From Rathayibacter rhapontici (GTDB lineage: Bacteria; Actinomycetota; Actinomycetes; Actinomycetales; Microbacteriaceae), in contig NZ_MUKN01000038.1 in assembly GCF_001995175.1 (NCBI RefSeq), positions 1 to 37,886 on the forward strand: a stretch of 37,886 nt of DNA, read 5' to 3'. Position 1 is the first letter of the stretch; each line of letters starts with the position of its first letter. The notes beneath the pieces are model-generated. The model made no database searches and was not told the DNA's origin. It was given only the letters and a program-made list of their open reading frames with translations. Shown here piece after piece: positions 1 through 7,793 of the stretch. The translations under genes were made by a program, and so were the position numbers.

Positions 1-76
1 CCGCCGCCGCTCCGGCCGCCGCGAGGACGCCTCCGGTGCCGACGATCGCCCCGGTGGTCGCGGCTGTGCGCCTCAT
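1..76 (-). CDS. N-terminus of an exported or membrane-anchored protein (partial)
   Basis: The minus strand reads ATG at 76-74 and stays open to the window edge. It gives 25 codons beginning MRRTAATTGAIVGTGGVLAA, followed by further Ala/Gly residues. A basic start followed by a small hydrophobic stretch looks like a signal peptide or signal anchor. The start is supported by a purine-rich Shine-Dalgarno (GGAGGGGG on the minus strand) about 8 bases upstream. It is divergent from the TSUP permease. The function cannot be told from this fragment. Confidence 0.5.
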   Translation of the reverse strand, partial: MRRTAATTGAIVGTGGVLAAAGAAA

Positions 77-157
77 GATCGTCCCCCTCCGCCGCGACGC
101 CCGCCCGAGCCCCCCTCGGTGCCGCCGCGTCGCTGCAGGAGGAAGGCTACGCACTCG

Positions 158-220
158 ATGTTTCGATCGTGCGACGCGATTCGCCCTGCGGGGCGCCGCC
201 GTGGTGCGATGGGTCGGTGA
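158..220 (+). CDS. Possible 20-codon leader peptide upstream of the TSUP permease
   Basis: An ATG at 158 follows a strong Shine-Dalgarno (GGAGGAAGG, 138-146) at 11 bases. It encodes a 20-residue Arg-rich peptide with one Cys, beginning MFRSCDAIRP. Its TGA (218-220) overlaps the GTG at 217 that probably starts the permease, so translation could be coupled. Actinobacterial sulfur genes are known to carry short Cys-containing leader ORFs, but this peptide does not match a family I know. It could instead be the true N-terminus of the permease if a base was lost here. Confidence 0.3.
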   Translation: MFRSCDAIRPAGRRRGAMGR

Positions 221-1020
221 CGGACGACGCGAACGCCCCGGCTCCGACCACCGAGCGGCGCGGCCGGCAGTACCTGCTCCTCGGGCTGATCGGGGTGATC
301 GGCGGGGTGCTCTCGGGCGCGTTCGGCGTCGGCGGCGGCATCGTGATGGTGCCGATGCTGGTCGCGTGGGCCGGGATGGACCAGCGCCGCGCGTCCGCGA
401 CCTCGCTGCTCGCGATCGCGCCCACGTCGGTGGCCGGCGCGTTCGGCTACGCGCTTGCCGGGCAGGTCGCCTGGATCCCGGCGGCGGTCATCGCCGCGGC
501 GGCGATGCTCGGGGCGGTCCTCGGATCGTGGCTGCTCGCGCGGCTGCCGCTGGGCGTGCTGCGCTGGCTCTTCGTCGCCCTGCTGGTCGCGGCCGCGGTG
601 CGGATGGCCGTCTTCGGCTCGAACGAGACCGGCGACGTGGCGGAGGGCTGGGGCGTGTGGCCCGGCTTCGTCGGGCTGGGCGCGGCGATGGGAGTCGCCT
701 CCGGTCTCTTCGGCATCGGCGGGGGCGCGATCGCGGTGCCGGTGCTCGTGGGCGCCTTCGGACTCGCCGACCTGCTCGCCAAGGGCACCTCGCTGGCGGC
801 GATGATCCCCACCGCGATCAGCGGCTCGATCGCCAACGCCCGCCGCGGACTGCTCGATGTGCGGGCGGGGCTGGTCGTCGGCCTGGCCGCGACCGCGTCC
901 TCGTTCGCCGGAGTGGCCCTGTCGTTCCTCCTGCCCGCCCGGCTCTCGGGGATCCTCTTCGCGGCGCTGCTCCTGCTGGCCGCGCTGCAGCTGGCGCTGA
1001 AGGCGCGGCGGCGCTCCTGA
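217..1020 (+). CDS. TSUP family permease (sulfite exporter TauE/SafE-like)
   Basis: This 267-residue integral membrane protein has about eight hydrophobic segments in two related halves. Each half holds a glycine-rich turn (GAFGVGGGIVMVP in the first, GLFGIGGGAIAVP in the second), the signature of the TauE/SafE/DUF81 fold. The family moves small sulfur- or carbon-containing anions such as sulfite, sulfoacetate or related acids across the membrane; the substrate here is not known. I start it at GTG 217, because the short ORF 158-220 with the good Shine-Dalgarno ends inside that codon. An in-frame GTG at 169 would add 16 residues but has no Shine-Dalgarno at proper spacing. A hairpin follows the stop. 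Confidence 0.88.
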   Translation: MTDDANAPAPTTERRGRQYLLLGLIGVIGGVLSGAFGVGGGIVMVPMLVAWAGMDQRRASATSLLAIAPTSVAGAFGYALAGQVAWIPAAVIAAAAMLGAVLGSWLLARLPLGVLRWLFVALLVAAAVRMAVFGSNETGDVAEGWGVWPGFVGLGAAMGVASGLFGIGGGAIAVPVLVGAFGLADLLAKGTSLAAMIPTAISGSIANARRGLLDVRAGLVVGLAATASSFAGVALSFLLPARLSGILFAALLLLAALQLALKARRRS

Positions 1021-1039
1021 TCCGAGTGCGCCCCTGCCG

Positions 1040-1058
1040 GACGGCGGGCCCCGCCGTC
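1040..1058. terminator. Hairpin after the TSUP gene
   Basis: An 8-bp perfect stem (GACGGCGG with CCGCCGTC) and a 3-base loop begin 20 bases after the permease stop. No U-tract follows, which is common in GC-rich actinobacteria. Confidence 0.4.
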
Positions 1059-1089
1059 AACGCCCTGGCCCCCTCGCGCCCGGCGGTCG

Positions 1090-1095
1090 TAGCGT
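1090..1095 (+). promoter_or_regulatory. -10 hexamer of the MBL hydrolase gene
   Basis: TAGCGT matches the TANNNT hexamer seen before many genes in this window. It would give a leader of about 42 bases that includes the GGAGG Shine-Dalgarno before ATG 1144. Confidence 0.4.
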
Positions 1096-1143
1096 CCTGA
1101 CGACGGCGGCCCGGCGGGCGGGCGCCGGGAGCGGAGGCATCCC

Positions 1144-1932
1144 ATGGCGGTCACGGACGGCGGACGGCGGAGCGCGCCCCGGGGAGGGCCGGCGTTCTTC
1201 CGGAACGCGGCACCCGGCATCCACCGGATCGAGCACGCGTACACGAACCTGTACCTCGTCGAGGAGGGCGGCCGGATCCTCGTCGTCGACGCGGGACTGC
1301 CGCGCACCTGGCCCCACCTGCTCCGCGCGCTCGACGTGCTCGGGCGCGAGGTCTCGGACATCGACGCCCTGGTGCTCACCCACGCCCACTTCGACCACGT
1401 CGGCGTCGCCCGGCGTCTCGCCGAGCGGGGCGTCCCCGTGCTCCTGCACCCCGCCGACGCGCCGCTCGCCGCGCACCCGTACTCGTACCGGAGGCAGCGC
1501 ACCCCGTTCCTCTACCCGCTGCGGTACCCCTCGGCGATCCCCGTGCTGGGAGCGATGGCGCGCGCGGGCGCCCTGGCCGTCCCTCCGCTGACGACCACGG
1601 TCGCCCTGCGCGCGGGCGAGACGCTCGACGTGCCGGGGTCGCCGACGGTGCTCGCGACGCCCGGGCACACCGACGGGCACGTCTCGCTGCACTTCGCCGA
1701 CCGGGGAGCCGTGATCGGCGGCGACGCCCTCGTGACGCTCGACCCCTACTCCGCGCGCACCGGCCCGCATCTCGTGGCGCGCGCGGCCACCGCCGACACC
1801 GATCGCTCGCTCGCGTCGCTGGACGTGCTGGCGGCGACCGGGGCGCGGACGCTGCTGCCGGGGCACGGCGAGCCGTGGCGGCTCGGAGTGGCGGCGGCCG
1901 CGACGCAGGCCCGGCGCGCGCCGATGGCCTGA
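1144..1932 (+). CDS. MBL-fold metallo-hydrolase
   Basis: This 262-residue protein has the complete metal-binding set of the metallo-beta-lactamase superfamily. HxHxDH sits at residues 80-85 (THAHFDH), His175 in TPGHTDGH, Asp194 in IGGDAL and His241 in PGHGEPW. These would hold two metal ions (usually zinc) that activate water for hydrolysis. Members include glyoxalase II, lactonases and many uncharacterised cytosolic enzymes, and the substrate cannot be assigned. The start ATG has a Shine-Dalgarno (GGAGG) about 7 bases upstream. It ends 7 bases from the convergent membrane-protein gene. Confidence 0.9.
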   Translation: MAVTDGGRRSAPRGGPAFFRNAAPGIHRIEHAYTNLYLVEEGGRILVVDAGLPRTWPHLLRALDVLGREVSDIDALVLTHAHFDHVGVARRLAERGVPVLLHPADAPLAAHPYSYRRQRTPFLYPLRYPSAIPVLGAMARAGALAVPPLTTTVALRAGETLDVPGSPTVLATPGHTDGHVSLHFADRGAVIGGDALVTLDPYSARTGPHLVARAATADTDRSLASLDVLAATGARTLLPGHGEPWRLGVAAAATQARRAPMA

Positions 1933-1939
1933 GCGGTGG

Positions 1940-2281
1940 TCAGCCGGCGATCACGGAGGTCAGCCCGTCGGCGGCCGCGTCGACGCTCGAGACCGCGCCG
2001 AGCGTGACCAGGCACGCGATGCCCCAGAACCAGGTGCGACCGGGGGCCCCGGCGCTACGGCGGTCGAACGCGAGCCACCAGGCGCCGACGACCGAGACGC
2101 AGGCCGCGATGACCGAGCCGAGCGCCATCCGCACGTGGTCCTCCGGGCCGGGGGAGGACCACGAGTTCGTCGCGAGCAGGATCGCGAGCGGGACCACGAT
2201 CACCGCGAGGACGCCGAGCAGGACGGCGTGGCGGGACGAGCGCTGAGCACGTCGAGGAGGGGCCGTCGGTGCAGTGGTCAT
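1940..2281 (-). CDS. Small three-span membrane protein
   Basis: This 113-residue protein has a Pro/Arg-rich cytosolic N-terminus and three hydrophobic segments, near residues 18-39, 49-72 and 83-112. I recognise no conserved family. The ATG at 2281 is preceded by GGGGGA at about 7 bases on the minus strand. An in-frame upstream ATG at 2350 would add 23 polar residues without a Shine-Dalgarno and run into the MFS promoter region. It is convergent with the MBL hydrolase gene. Confidence 0.65.
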   Translation of the reverse strand: MTTAPTAPPRRAQRSSRHAVLLGVLAVIVVPLAILLATNSWSSPGPEDHVRMALGSVIAACVSVVGAWWLAFDRRSAGAPGRTWFWGIACLVTLGAVSSVDAAADGLTSVIAG

Positions 2282-2391
2282 GACTCGTCCCCCGTCGTGC
2301 CGGGAGCGTCCCGGCAGGGCGACGCTACCTCGGCGGCACTCGGGAGTCACCGGAACGGGGGAGAATCGGTAGCGATGTCACCTCGAGTCGC

Positions 2392-3564
2392 ATGAGCGCG
2401 TTCACCTACCAGGCCGCGTCGATCCCCCTCCGCCTCGCGAGTGCCGGGATGGTCGTCGCCCTTCCCGTCCTCGCTGTCGAGCGCCTCGACGACGTCGCCC
2501 TCGGCGGTCTGCTGACCGGCGCGGCGCTGTTCCCGAGCGTCGTCGCGGCGCCGCTGGTCGGCACCGTGCTCGACCGGGTGCGGCACCCGCGCCGGCTGCT
2601 GGTGGCGTCGGCCGTCGCGACAGCGGCGGCCTTCGCGCTCGCCGCGTTCCTCGGCGACGTGCCGACGCTCCTGATCGCGCTGCTCCTCGTGCTCGCCGGA
2701 CTCTCGACGCCGGTCTCGATGGGCGGCATGTCGAGCTTCGTGACCAGTGCGATCCCGGACGCGCGCCGCGCCTACGCCCAGGACTCGCTCTCGTACAACG
2801 TGGCGTCGATCGGCGGGCCGGCGCTCGCCGGGCTCGCGATCGCCGTCGCCGACGCGCGCGCCGCGATGCTCCTGATGGCTGCGCTCGCCCTCGTCGGTGT
2901 GCTCGGCTCGCTGGCGCTGCGGATGGACGCCCGCCCGGCTCCGACGATCGGGGTGCGCCGCACGATCGCGGCGGGCGTCACCCACCTCGTCCGTCACCGC
3001 CCGATCGCGGTCGTCACCCTCTCGGGCACGCTGAGCCAGATCGGAGGCGGCGCGGCGGGGGTCGCGGCGATCGGCCTGTCGATCGAGCGGCTGGGCACGA
3101 CGGCCGGAGCCGCCTGGATCCTGACGGCCTTCGCGATCGGGGGACTGCTGGGCGCGGTCGCCGTCGCCGCCCGCCGCTGGACGCAGCGACCGCCCTCCTG
3201 GGTGATGGGTGCGGGCTTCGCCGCGACCGGCGCCTCGCTCCTGCTGGCCGCTCCGGATCTGGGCATCGTCGTCGTGATCGTCGCGTTCGCGGTGGCCGGC
3301 GTCTTCACCGCTCCCGCCAACGCGGCGATGCTGATGCTCCGGGATCAGGAGAGCCCCGCGGCTGTCCGCTCGCAGGTGTTCACGATCGGCGCGGGACTGC
3401 GGGCGGCCGCCGCCGCGGTGGGCGCGACGCTGGCGGGCGCTGCGTCCGGCCTCGACGCGGGCTGGCTCGTGATCGGGATCGCGGCGATCTGGATCGTCTC
3501 GGGAGCGCTGCTCCGGGCCTTCCCGAAGTCCGACTCCGCGTCCTCACCGCAGCGCGTCGGCTGA
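2392..3564 (+). CDS. MFS transporter
   Basis: This 390-residue protein has about twelve hydrophobic spans arranged as two six-helix halves with a central loop near residue 185. The loop between spans 2 and 3 holds DRVRHPRR, a form of the MFS cytoplasmic D-R-x-x-R/K-R motif. The substrate is unknown; efflux is the most common role for such stand-alone members. The start is uncertain. ATG 2392 has no Shine-Dalgarno, while ATG 2375 has GGGGAG at 10 bases but ends after six codons in a TGA overlapping ATG 2392. Either a tiny leader ORF is coupled to this gene or one base is missing and the protein begins MSPRVA followed by this sequence. Confidence 0.85.
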   Translation: MSAFTYQAASIPLRLASAGMVVALPVLAVERLDDVALGGLLTGAALFPSVVAAPLVGTVLDRVRHPRRLLVASAVATAAAFALAAFLGDVPTLLIALLLVLAGLSTPVSMGGMSSFVTSAIPDARRAYAQDSLSYNVASIGGPALAGLAIAVADARAAMLLMAALALVGVLGSLALRMDARPAPTIGVRRTIAAGVTHLVRHRPIAVVTLSGTLSQIGGGAAGVAAIGLSIERLGTTAGAAWILTAFAIGGLLGAVAVAARRWTQRPPSWVMGAGFAATGASLLLAAPDLGIVVVIVAFAVAGVFTAPANAAMLMLRDQESPAAVRSQVFTIGAGLRAAAAAVGATLAGAASGLDAGWLVIGIAAIWIVSGALLRAFPKSDSASSPQRVG

Positions 3565-3605
3565 GGAGGGGGTCTCTCCGCTGTCGGCAGAGAGACCCCC
3601 TCCTC
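3563..3605. terminator. Strong bidirectional terminator
   Basis: A perfect 16-bp stem (GAGGAGGGGGTCTCTC at 3563-3578 with its complement at 3590-3605) encloses an 11-base loop. The left arm begins within the MFS stop codon and the right arm ends 9 bases before the stop of the convergent lipoprotein gene. It can serve both transcripts. Confidence 0.85.
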
Positions 3606-3614
3606 GAGCGAGGC

Positions 3615-4121
3615 TCAGGCGGCGACGCCCGCGAGGCTGCCCGTGGTGAGGCCCTCGGGGTCGGTGATCAGGCAGTTGATCGTGCGGTCGCCGCCCGCCC
3701 AGCTCTCGGCGGTGGGGTAGTAGTAGCTGAAGTCGTACTTGGACTCCTGGTAGGTCAGTCCGACGAAGGCGTCGTACGCGACGACGCACTCGTCCTCGGC
3801 CTGCTGCGTGGTCGCCTCCTCGCCGGGGTACTCGTCGGCCTCGGCCATCGTGATGTTCTGGAAGACCTCGTAGCTGTGCGGCTCGGTGCACGGAAGGGTC
3901 GGCACATCGGTGACCTCGGTGGCCTCCTCGGTGAGCTCGTCGTTCAGGCAGTCGCCGACGCGGAGCTGGAAGACGTCGGTGGTGCCGCCCTCGGTGATCT
4001 CGCCCGACTCCTCGTCGCGGGTCTCCCCTCCGGCGAGGCTGTTCAGGCCGGAGCAGCCGCCCAGGCCGAGCGCGAGGGCCGCTGCCGCGACCAGGACGAG
4101 GGAGGAACGACGGCGGTTCAT
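3615..4121 (-). CDS. Septum formation-like lipoprotein
   Basis: This 168-residue precursor has a basic start (MNRRR), a hydrophobic core and a lipobox LGGC at about residues 20-23, so it should be lipid-anchored outside the membrane. An acidic linker precedes a domain with FQLRVGDCLND, LPCTEPHSYEVF and a later CVVAYDAF. That pattern (GDC, then CxxPHxxEVF, then C) is typical of the septum formation domain found in actinobacterial membrane proteins, probably with disulfides. The cellular role is poorly known. ATG 4121 has AGGAG at about 7 bases, and a TAGGTT -10 lies 57 bases upstream. Confidence 0.8.
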   Translation of the reverse strand: MNRRRSSLVLVAAAALALGLGGCSGLNSLAGGETRDEESGEITEGGTTDVFQLRVGDCLNDELTEEATEVTDVPTLPCTEPHSYEVFQNITMAEADEYPGEEATTQQAEDECVVAYDAFVGLTYQESKYDFSYYYPTAESWAGGDRTINCLITDPEGLTTGSLAGVAA

Positions 4122-4177
4122 GGAGGACTCCTGGTTCTGCGGGGGCGCATCGCGCCCACGGGACAGCGGACTCCCCC

Positions 4178-4183
4178 AACCTA
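4178..4183 (-). promoter_or_regulatory. -10 hexamer of the septum-formation-like lipoprotein
   Basis: TAGGTT on the minus strand lies about 57 bases before the lipoprotein start. The overlapping CCTAGG is partly symmetrical, so the same spot could also fire toward poxB. Confidence 0.4.
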
Positions 4184-4253
4184 GGGCTCGGTCGACTCCG
4201 ACTGCAGGGGGATGCGGGAGGCGACGTCCAGGCAGGAGGAGTCGAATGGGGGC

Positions 4254-6003
4254 ATGGCTCAGAAGACGGTCGCGGACCAGCTCATCGCCCAGCTCATCGA
4301 CGCCGGGGTCTCCCGGATCTACGGAATCGTCGGGGACTCCCTCAATCCGATCGTCGACTCGGTGCGCCGAAGCGGCGGCTCGGCGAAGGGAGGGATCGAC
4401 TGGATCCACGTGCGCAACGAGGAGGCCGCGGCCTTCGCGGCCGGCGCCGAGGCCCAGCTGACCGGGAGGCTGGCCGTCTGCGCGGGCAGCTGCGGTCCGG
4501 GCAACCTGCACCTGATCAACGGCCTCTACGACGCGCACCGCTCCGGTGCCCCTGTGCTGGCGATCGCCAGCCACATCCCCAGCGGCGAGATCGGCTCCTC
4601 GTACTTCCAGGAGACGCATCCCGACCGCCTCTTCGTCGAGTGCTCGAACTACCGCGAGCTCGTGTCGACCGCCGCGCAGGCACCGCGCGTGGTGAACGCC
4701 GCGATGCGCAGCGCGGTGGCGCTGCAGGGCGTGGCGGTGGTCACGCTCCCGGGCGACGTGGCCGAGTTCGACGCGGTGGGGGAGTTCCCCGCGTTCGTGC
4801 TGCCCGCGCCGGCCGTGCTCGTGCCGGACGACGGCGACGTGCGGGCGCTCGCCGCGGCGATCGACTCCGCGAAGACGGTGGCGGTCTTCGCGGGTGCCGG
4901 GGTCAGGAACGCGCACGACGAGGTCGTCGCCTTCGCCGACCTCGTCGGAGCGCCCGTCGGGCACAGCCTCCGCGGCAAGGAGTGGATCCAGTACGACAAC
5001 CCGTACGACGTCGGCATGACCGGGCTCCTGGGCTACGGAGCCGCGCACGCGGGCATCCACGATGCCGACCTGCTGATCCTGCTCGGCACCGACTTCCCCT
5101 ACGAGCAGTTCCTGCCCGACGCGTCCGAGGTCGTCATCGCGCAGGTCGACACCGACGCGTCCAAGCTCGGGCGGCGGGTGAGCGTGGCGCATCCGGTGCA
5201 CGGGGACGTGGGAGCGACACTGCGGGCCCTCACTCCGCTCGTGCAGCGCAAGAGCCACCGGTTCCTCGAGAAGACGCTGAAGAAGCACGAGAAGCTCGTC
5301 ACCGGGGTCGTCGGGAAGTACACCGAGGTCGAGAAGCGCCGCCCGATCCACCCCGAGCTCGTCGCCTCGACGCTCGACGGCCTGCTGTCGGAGGACGCGA
5401 TCGTCACCGCCGACACCGGCATGGGCAACGTCTGGCAGGCGCGGTACATCACCCCCAACGCGCCGCCGCCTGATCGGCTCGTACCTGCACGGCTCGATGG
5501 CCAACGCCCTGCCGCAGGCGGTCGGCGCGCAGCTCTCGCATCCCGGGCGCCAGGTCGTCTCGCTCAGCGGCGACGGCGGGCTCTCGATGCTGATGGGCGA
5601 GCTCGTGACGGTGGCCGCGTACCGGCTCCCGGTCACGATCGTGGTCTTCAACAACTCGACGCTCGGGCTGGTCAAGGTCGAGATGCTGGTCGACGGCTTC
5701 CCGGACTTCGCGGTCGACGTGCCGATGGTCGACTACGCGAAGGTGGCCGAGGCGATCGGCATCCGCGGCATCCGCGTGGAGGATCCGAAGGACGTCGAGG
5801 GCGCGCTGCGCGAGGCGCTCGCCGAGGACGGGCCGGTCCTGGTCGACGTGGTGACGGATCCGCTCGCCCTGTCTCTGCCGCCGACCGTCACCGGCGCGCA
5901 GGTGAAGGGCTTCGCGCTGGCGATGTCGAAGATCGTGATGAACGGCGGGGCCGGCGAGGCGATCGCCCTCGCGCGCTCCAACGTGAAGCACGCGCTGCCG
6001 TGA
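4254..6003 (+). pseudogene. poxB: Pyruvate oxidase / pyruvate:quinone oxidoreductase, frameshifted
   Basis: This ThDP-dependent enzyme family oxidises pyruvate to acetate and CO2, passing electrons to quinone (PoxB) or oxygen. The first frame (4254 to about 5466) carries the ThDP PYR domain with the cofactor-activating Glu in VRNEEAAAFAAGAEA, and the central domain. The second frame (about 5470 to 6003) carries the rest of the ThDP PP domain with GDGGLSM and FNNSTLG, the GDG-to-NN metal/diphosphate motif. The break lies at 5459-5472 (AACGCGCCGCCGCC). Restoring two bases would give N-G/A-R-R-R-L-I-G-S-Y, as in homologs. The repaired product is about 583 residues, near the usual 570-590. Start ATG 4254 follows AGGAGGA at about 13 bases. 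The break may be real or a sequence error. Confidence 0.85.
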
Positions 6004-6443
6004 GGGGTCTCGCGAGCGGCACCTGGTTCGTCCGCGGCTCGACCCTGCCGCTGTGGCGGGGCCGCGAGGGGGTGGCGATCACCTACGCGCCGCTGCCGAG
6101 CGGCGAGGTCGCCGACGTCGTCAGCTGGTGCGGCCGGCGCTCGACGCGGTACGTCGTCGGTCTGGACGCCCCGGATCCCGGCGATCCCGACGGCTTCCGC
6201 TGGCGGGGCGTCGAGCCGCTGACACTGCTCGCGCGCAGCCGCTGGTCGTTCGTCGCGGCCGACGAGGAGGCGGGCTGGGCGCTGACGCGGTTCGCGCGCA
6301 CGCCCTTCACGCCGGCGGGAGTGGACGTGTACGTCCGCGACGCGCAGTGCGCTCCCGGGGTGCTGGCGGCGGCGCTGCGGGCGTGCGCGGCGGATCCGCG
6401 GACGGCGGCGCTGCGGCCCCGGATGTTCGAGGTGGCGCCCTAG
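6000..6443 (+). CDS. Lipocalin-like protein coupled to poxB
   Basis: This 147-residue protein starts at GTG 6000, which overlaps the poxB TGA (GTGA), so translation is probably coupled. It begins with LASGTWFVRGSTLPLW, resembling the G-x-W-Y/F start of lipocalin-like beta barrels. It continues with alternating hydrophobic strands and a RSRWSFVAADEEAGWALTRF segment. The lipocalin assignment is a fold-level guess. No signal peptide is seen, so it is likely cytosolic. Its last bases overlap the end of the convergent HxlR gene by 4 bases. Confidence 0.65.
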   Translation: MRGLASGTWFVRGSTLPLWRGREGVAITYAPLPSGEVADVVSWCGRRSTRYVVGLDAPDPGDPDGFRWRGVEPLTLLARSRWSFVAADEEAGWALTRFARTPFTPAGVDVYVRDAQCAPGVLAAALRACAADPRTAALRPRMFEVAP

Positions 6444-6883
6444 GCGACGTCGTCGTCCGCGAGCGGCACCGAGTCGGCGTCCATCCGCTCGCCGCACTCG
6501 GCGCAGTGCAGCACCGGGTCCAGGCGCGCGCCGCAGCGGTGCCGGTAGGGCTGCCGCGCCGACGGCTCGTGCGCCCAGCGCTCGCCCCAGGAGGCGAGGG
6601 CGATCAGCACGGGCACGGCGTCGCGCCCCGCCTCGGTGAAGCGGTACTCGGAGCGGGGCGGCCGCTCGGAGTAGGCGACGCGCTCGATCACGCCGTGCTC
6701 CTCGAGGGTGCGCAGCCGTGCCGTGAGGACGTCCCTCGGTGCGCCGGTGAAGGCCCGGATGCGGTCGAAGCGGTGCTCGCCGAACGCGATCTCGCGCAGC
6801 ACCAGCAGGCTCCAGCGCTCGCCGAGCACCTCGAGCCCGGCGGCGATGGGGCAGGCGCGCGGAGTGATGCCGACGGTGGTCAC
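6440..6883 (-). CDS. HxlR family transcriptional regulator
   Basis: This 147-residue winged-helix protein has the HxlR pattern: CPIAAGLEVLGERWSLLVLREI at the N-terminus, FDRIRAFTGAPRDVLTARLRTLEEHGVIER for the recognition region, and the wing Y-S-E-R-P-P-R-S-E-Y. Cys11 is at the position often used for redox or electrophile sensing. The C-terminus adds RCGARL and CAECGE, perhaps a small zinc-binding tail. The start is GTG 6883 with GGAG at about 7 bases. It is divergent from the SDR gene and probably controls it and itself through the palindrome at 6923-6937. Confidence 0.88.
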   Translation of the reverse strand: MTTVGITPRACPIAAGLEVLGERWSLLVLREIAFGEHRFDRIRAFTGAPRDVLTARLRTLEEHGVIERVAYSERPPRSEYRFTEAGRDAVPVLIALASWGERWAHEPSARQPYRHRCGARLDPVLHCAECGERMDADSVPLADDDVA

Positions 6884-6922
6884 GGGGTCTCCGCTCCGGC
6901 GCAGCGCGCCCGGTTCGAGTGA

Positions 6923-6937
6923 GTTGGGAATTCCAAC
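6923..6937. promoter_or_regulatory. Candidate operator between HxlR and SDR genes
   Basis: The inverted repeat GTTGG-GAATT-CCAAC lies in the divergent spacer. Its right arm overlaps AACCTA (6935-6940), which reads as a TAGGTT -10 for the HxlR gene on the minus strand. Binding here would repress the regulator and could block the SDR promoter. Binding by this HxlR protein is inferred from position. Confidence 0.45.
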
Positions 6938-7006
6938 CTACTGGTCCGACGTTGCCCGGTGCAGAGGTCGCGATCACCGCGGCCCGCAGAATCGGGAGCT
7001 TCCACC

Positions 7007-7714
7007 ATGACATCACTCCACGGAGCCGTCGTCCTCGTCACCGGCGCGAACGGCGGACTCGGCTCCGAGTTCGTCGCGCAGGCCCTCGCGCGAGGCGCGG
7101 CCAAGGTCTACGCCGCCGCCCGCCGGCCGAAGGAGTGGGGCGACGAGCGCATCGTGCCGCTCGTGCTCGACGTGAACGACGCGGAGTCGGTGGCCGCGGC
7201 CGTCGAGGCGGCTCCCGACGTGACCGTGCTGGTCAACAACGCGGGCGTCTCCGGAGCGAGCTACAGCCTGCTCGCGCTCTCGACGCAGGAGCTGCGCGAC
7301 GTGATGGAGACGAACTTCTTCGCTCCGGTGCTGCTGGCGAAGGCCTTCGCGTCGCGGCTGTCCGAGGCCTCGGGCGCGGCGATCATCGACGTCCACTCCG
7401 CCCTCAGCTGGTTCGCGGTGGCCGGCGGCTACAGCGCCTCGAAGGCGGCCCTCTGGTCGGCGACCAACTCGCTCCGCCTGGAGCTGGCTCCGCAGGGCGT
7501 GCACGTGCTGGGGCTGCACGTCGGCTACGTCGACACCCCGATGGCGGCGGGCGCCGAGGGGCCGAAGGCGAGCCCGGTCGACGTGGTCGGCCAGACCTAC
7601 GACGGACTTGAGTCGGGCGCCTTCGAGGTGCTGGCCGACGAGACGAGCCGCCAGGTGAAGTCGGGCCTGACCGCGCCGATCGAGGCGGTGTACCCCCAGC
7701 TCACGGGCTCCTGA
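7007..7714 (+). CDS. Short-chain dehydrogenase/reductase (SDR)
   Basis: This 235-residue Rossmann enzyme has the classical SDR motifs. TGANGGLG at residues 12-19 binds NAD(P), NNAG is at 77-80, and the catalytic set is Asn103, Ser131 or Ser134, Tyr142 and Lys146 (YSASK). Arg39-Arg40 after the second strand favour NADP(H). It would reduce or oxidise a small carbonyl or alcohol; the substrate is unknown. Start ATG 7007 follows GGGAG at about 8 bases. The divergent HxlR neighbour suggests induction by an electrophile or quinone. A strong terminator follows. Confidence 0.9.
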   Translation: MTSLHGAVVLVTGANGGLGSEFVAQALARGAAKVYAAARRPKEWGDERIVPLVLDVNDAESVAAAVEAAPDVTVLVNNAGVSGASYSLLALSTQELRDVMETNFFAPVLLAKAFASRLSEASGAAIIDVHSALSWFAVAGGYSASKAALWSATNSLRLELAPQGVHVLGLHVGYVDTPMAAGAEGPKASPVDVVGQTYDGLESGAFEVLADETSRQVKSGLTAPIEAVYPQLTGS

Positions 7715-7733
7715 CGCCCGCAGAACGTCAGCT

Positions 7734-7775
7734 GGGAGCGGTCCTCGCGCACGATGGTGGCTGAGGACCGCTCCC
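7734..7775. terminator. Terminator between SDR and MFS genes
   Basis: A 13-bp perfect stem (GGGAGCGGTCCTC with GAGGACCGCTCCC) and a 16-base loop sit between two convergent genes. It can act in both directions. Confidence 0.75.
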
Positions 7776-7793
7776 GTCTCAGGTCGTGGTCGG

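Noticed and set aside
3615..5675. A 686-codon open frame on the minus strand
   Set aside because: Only its last 168 codons (from ATG 4121) form a real lipoprotein. The rest is the antisense of poxB, open because of high GC content.
4254..6443. A 743-codon single protein joining poxB and the downstream gene
   Set aside because: The middle of that frame is Arg-rich shadow sequence, while the real ThDP domain is in another frame. The last 147 codons are a separate gene with a GTG overlapping the poxB stop.
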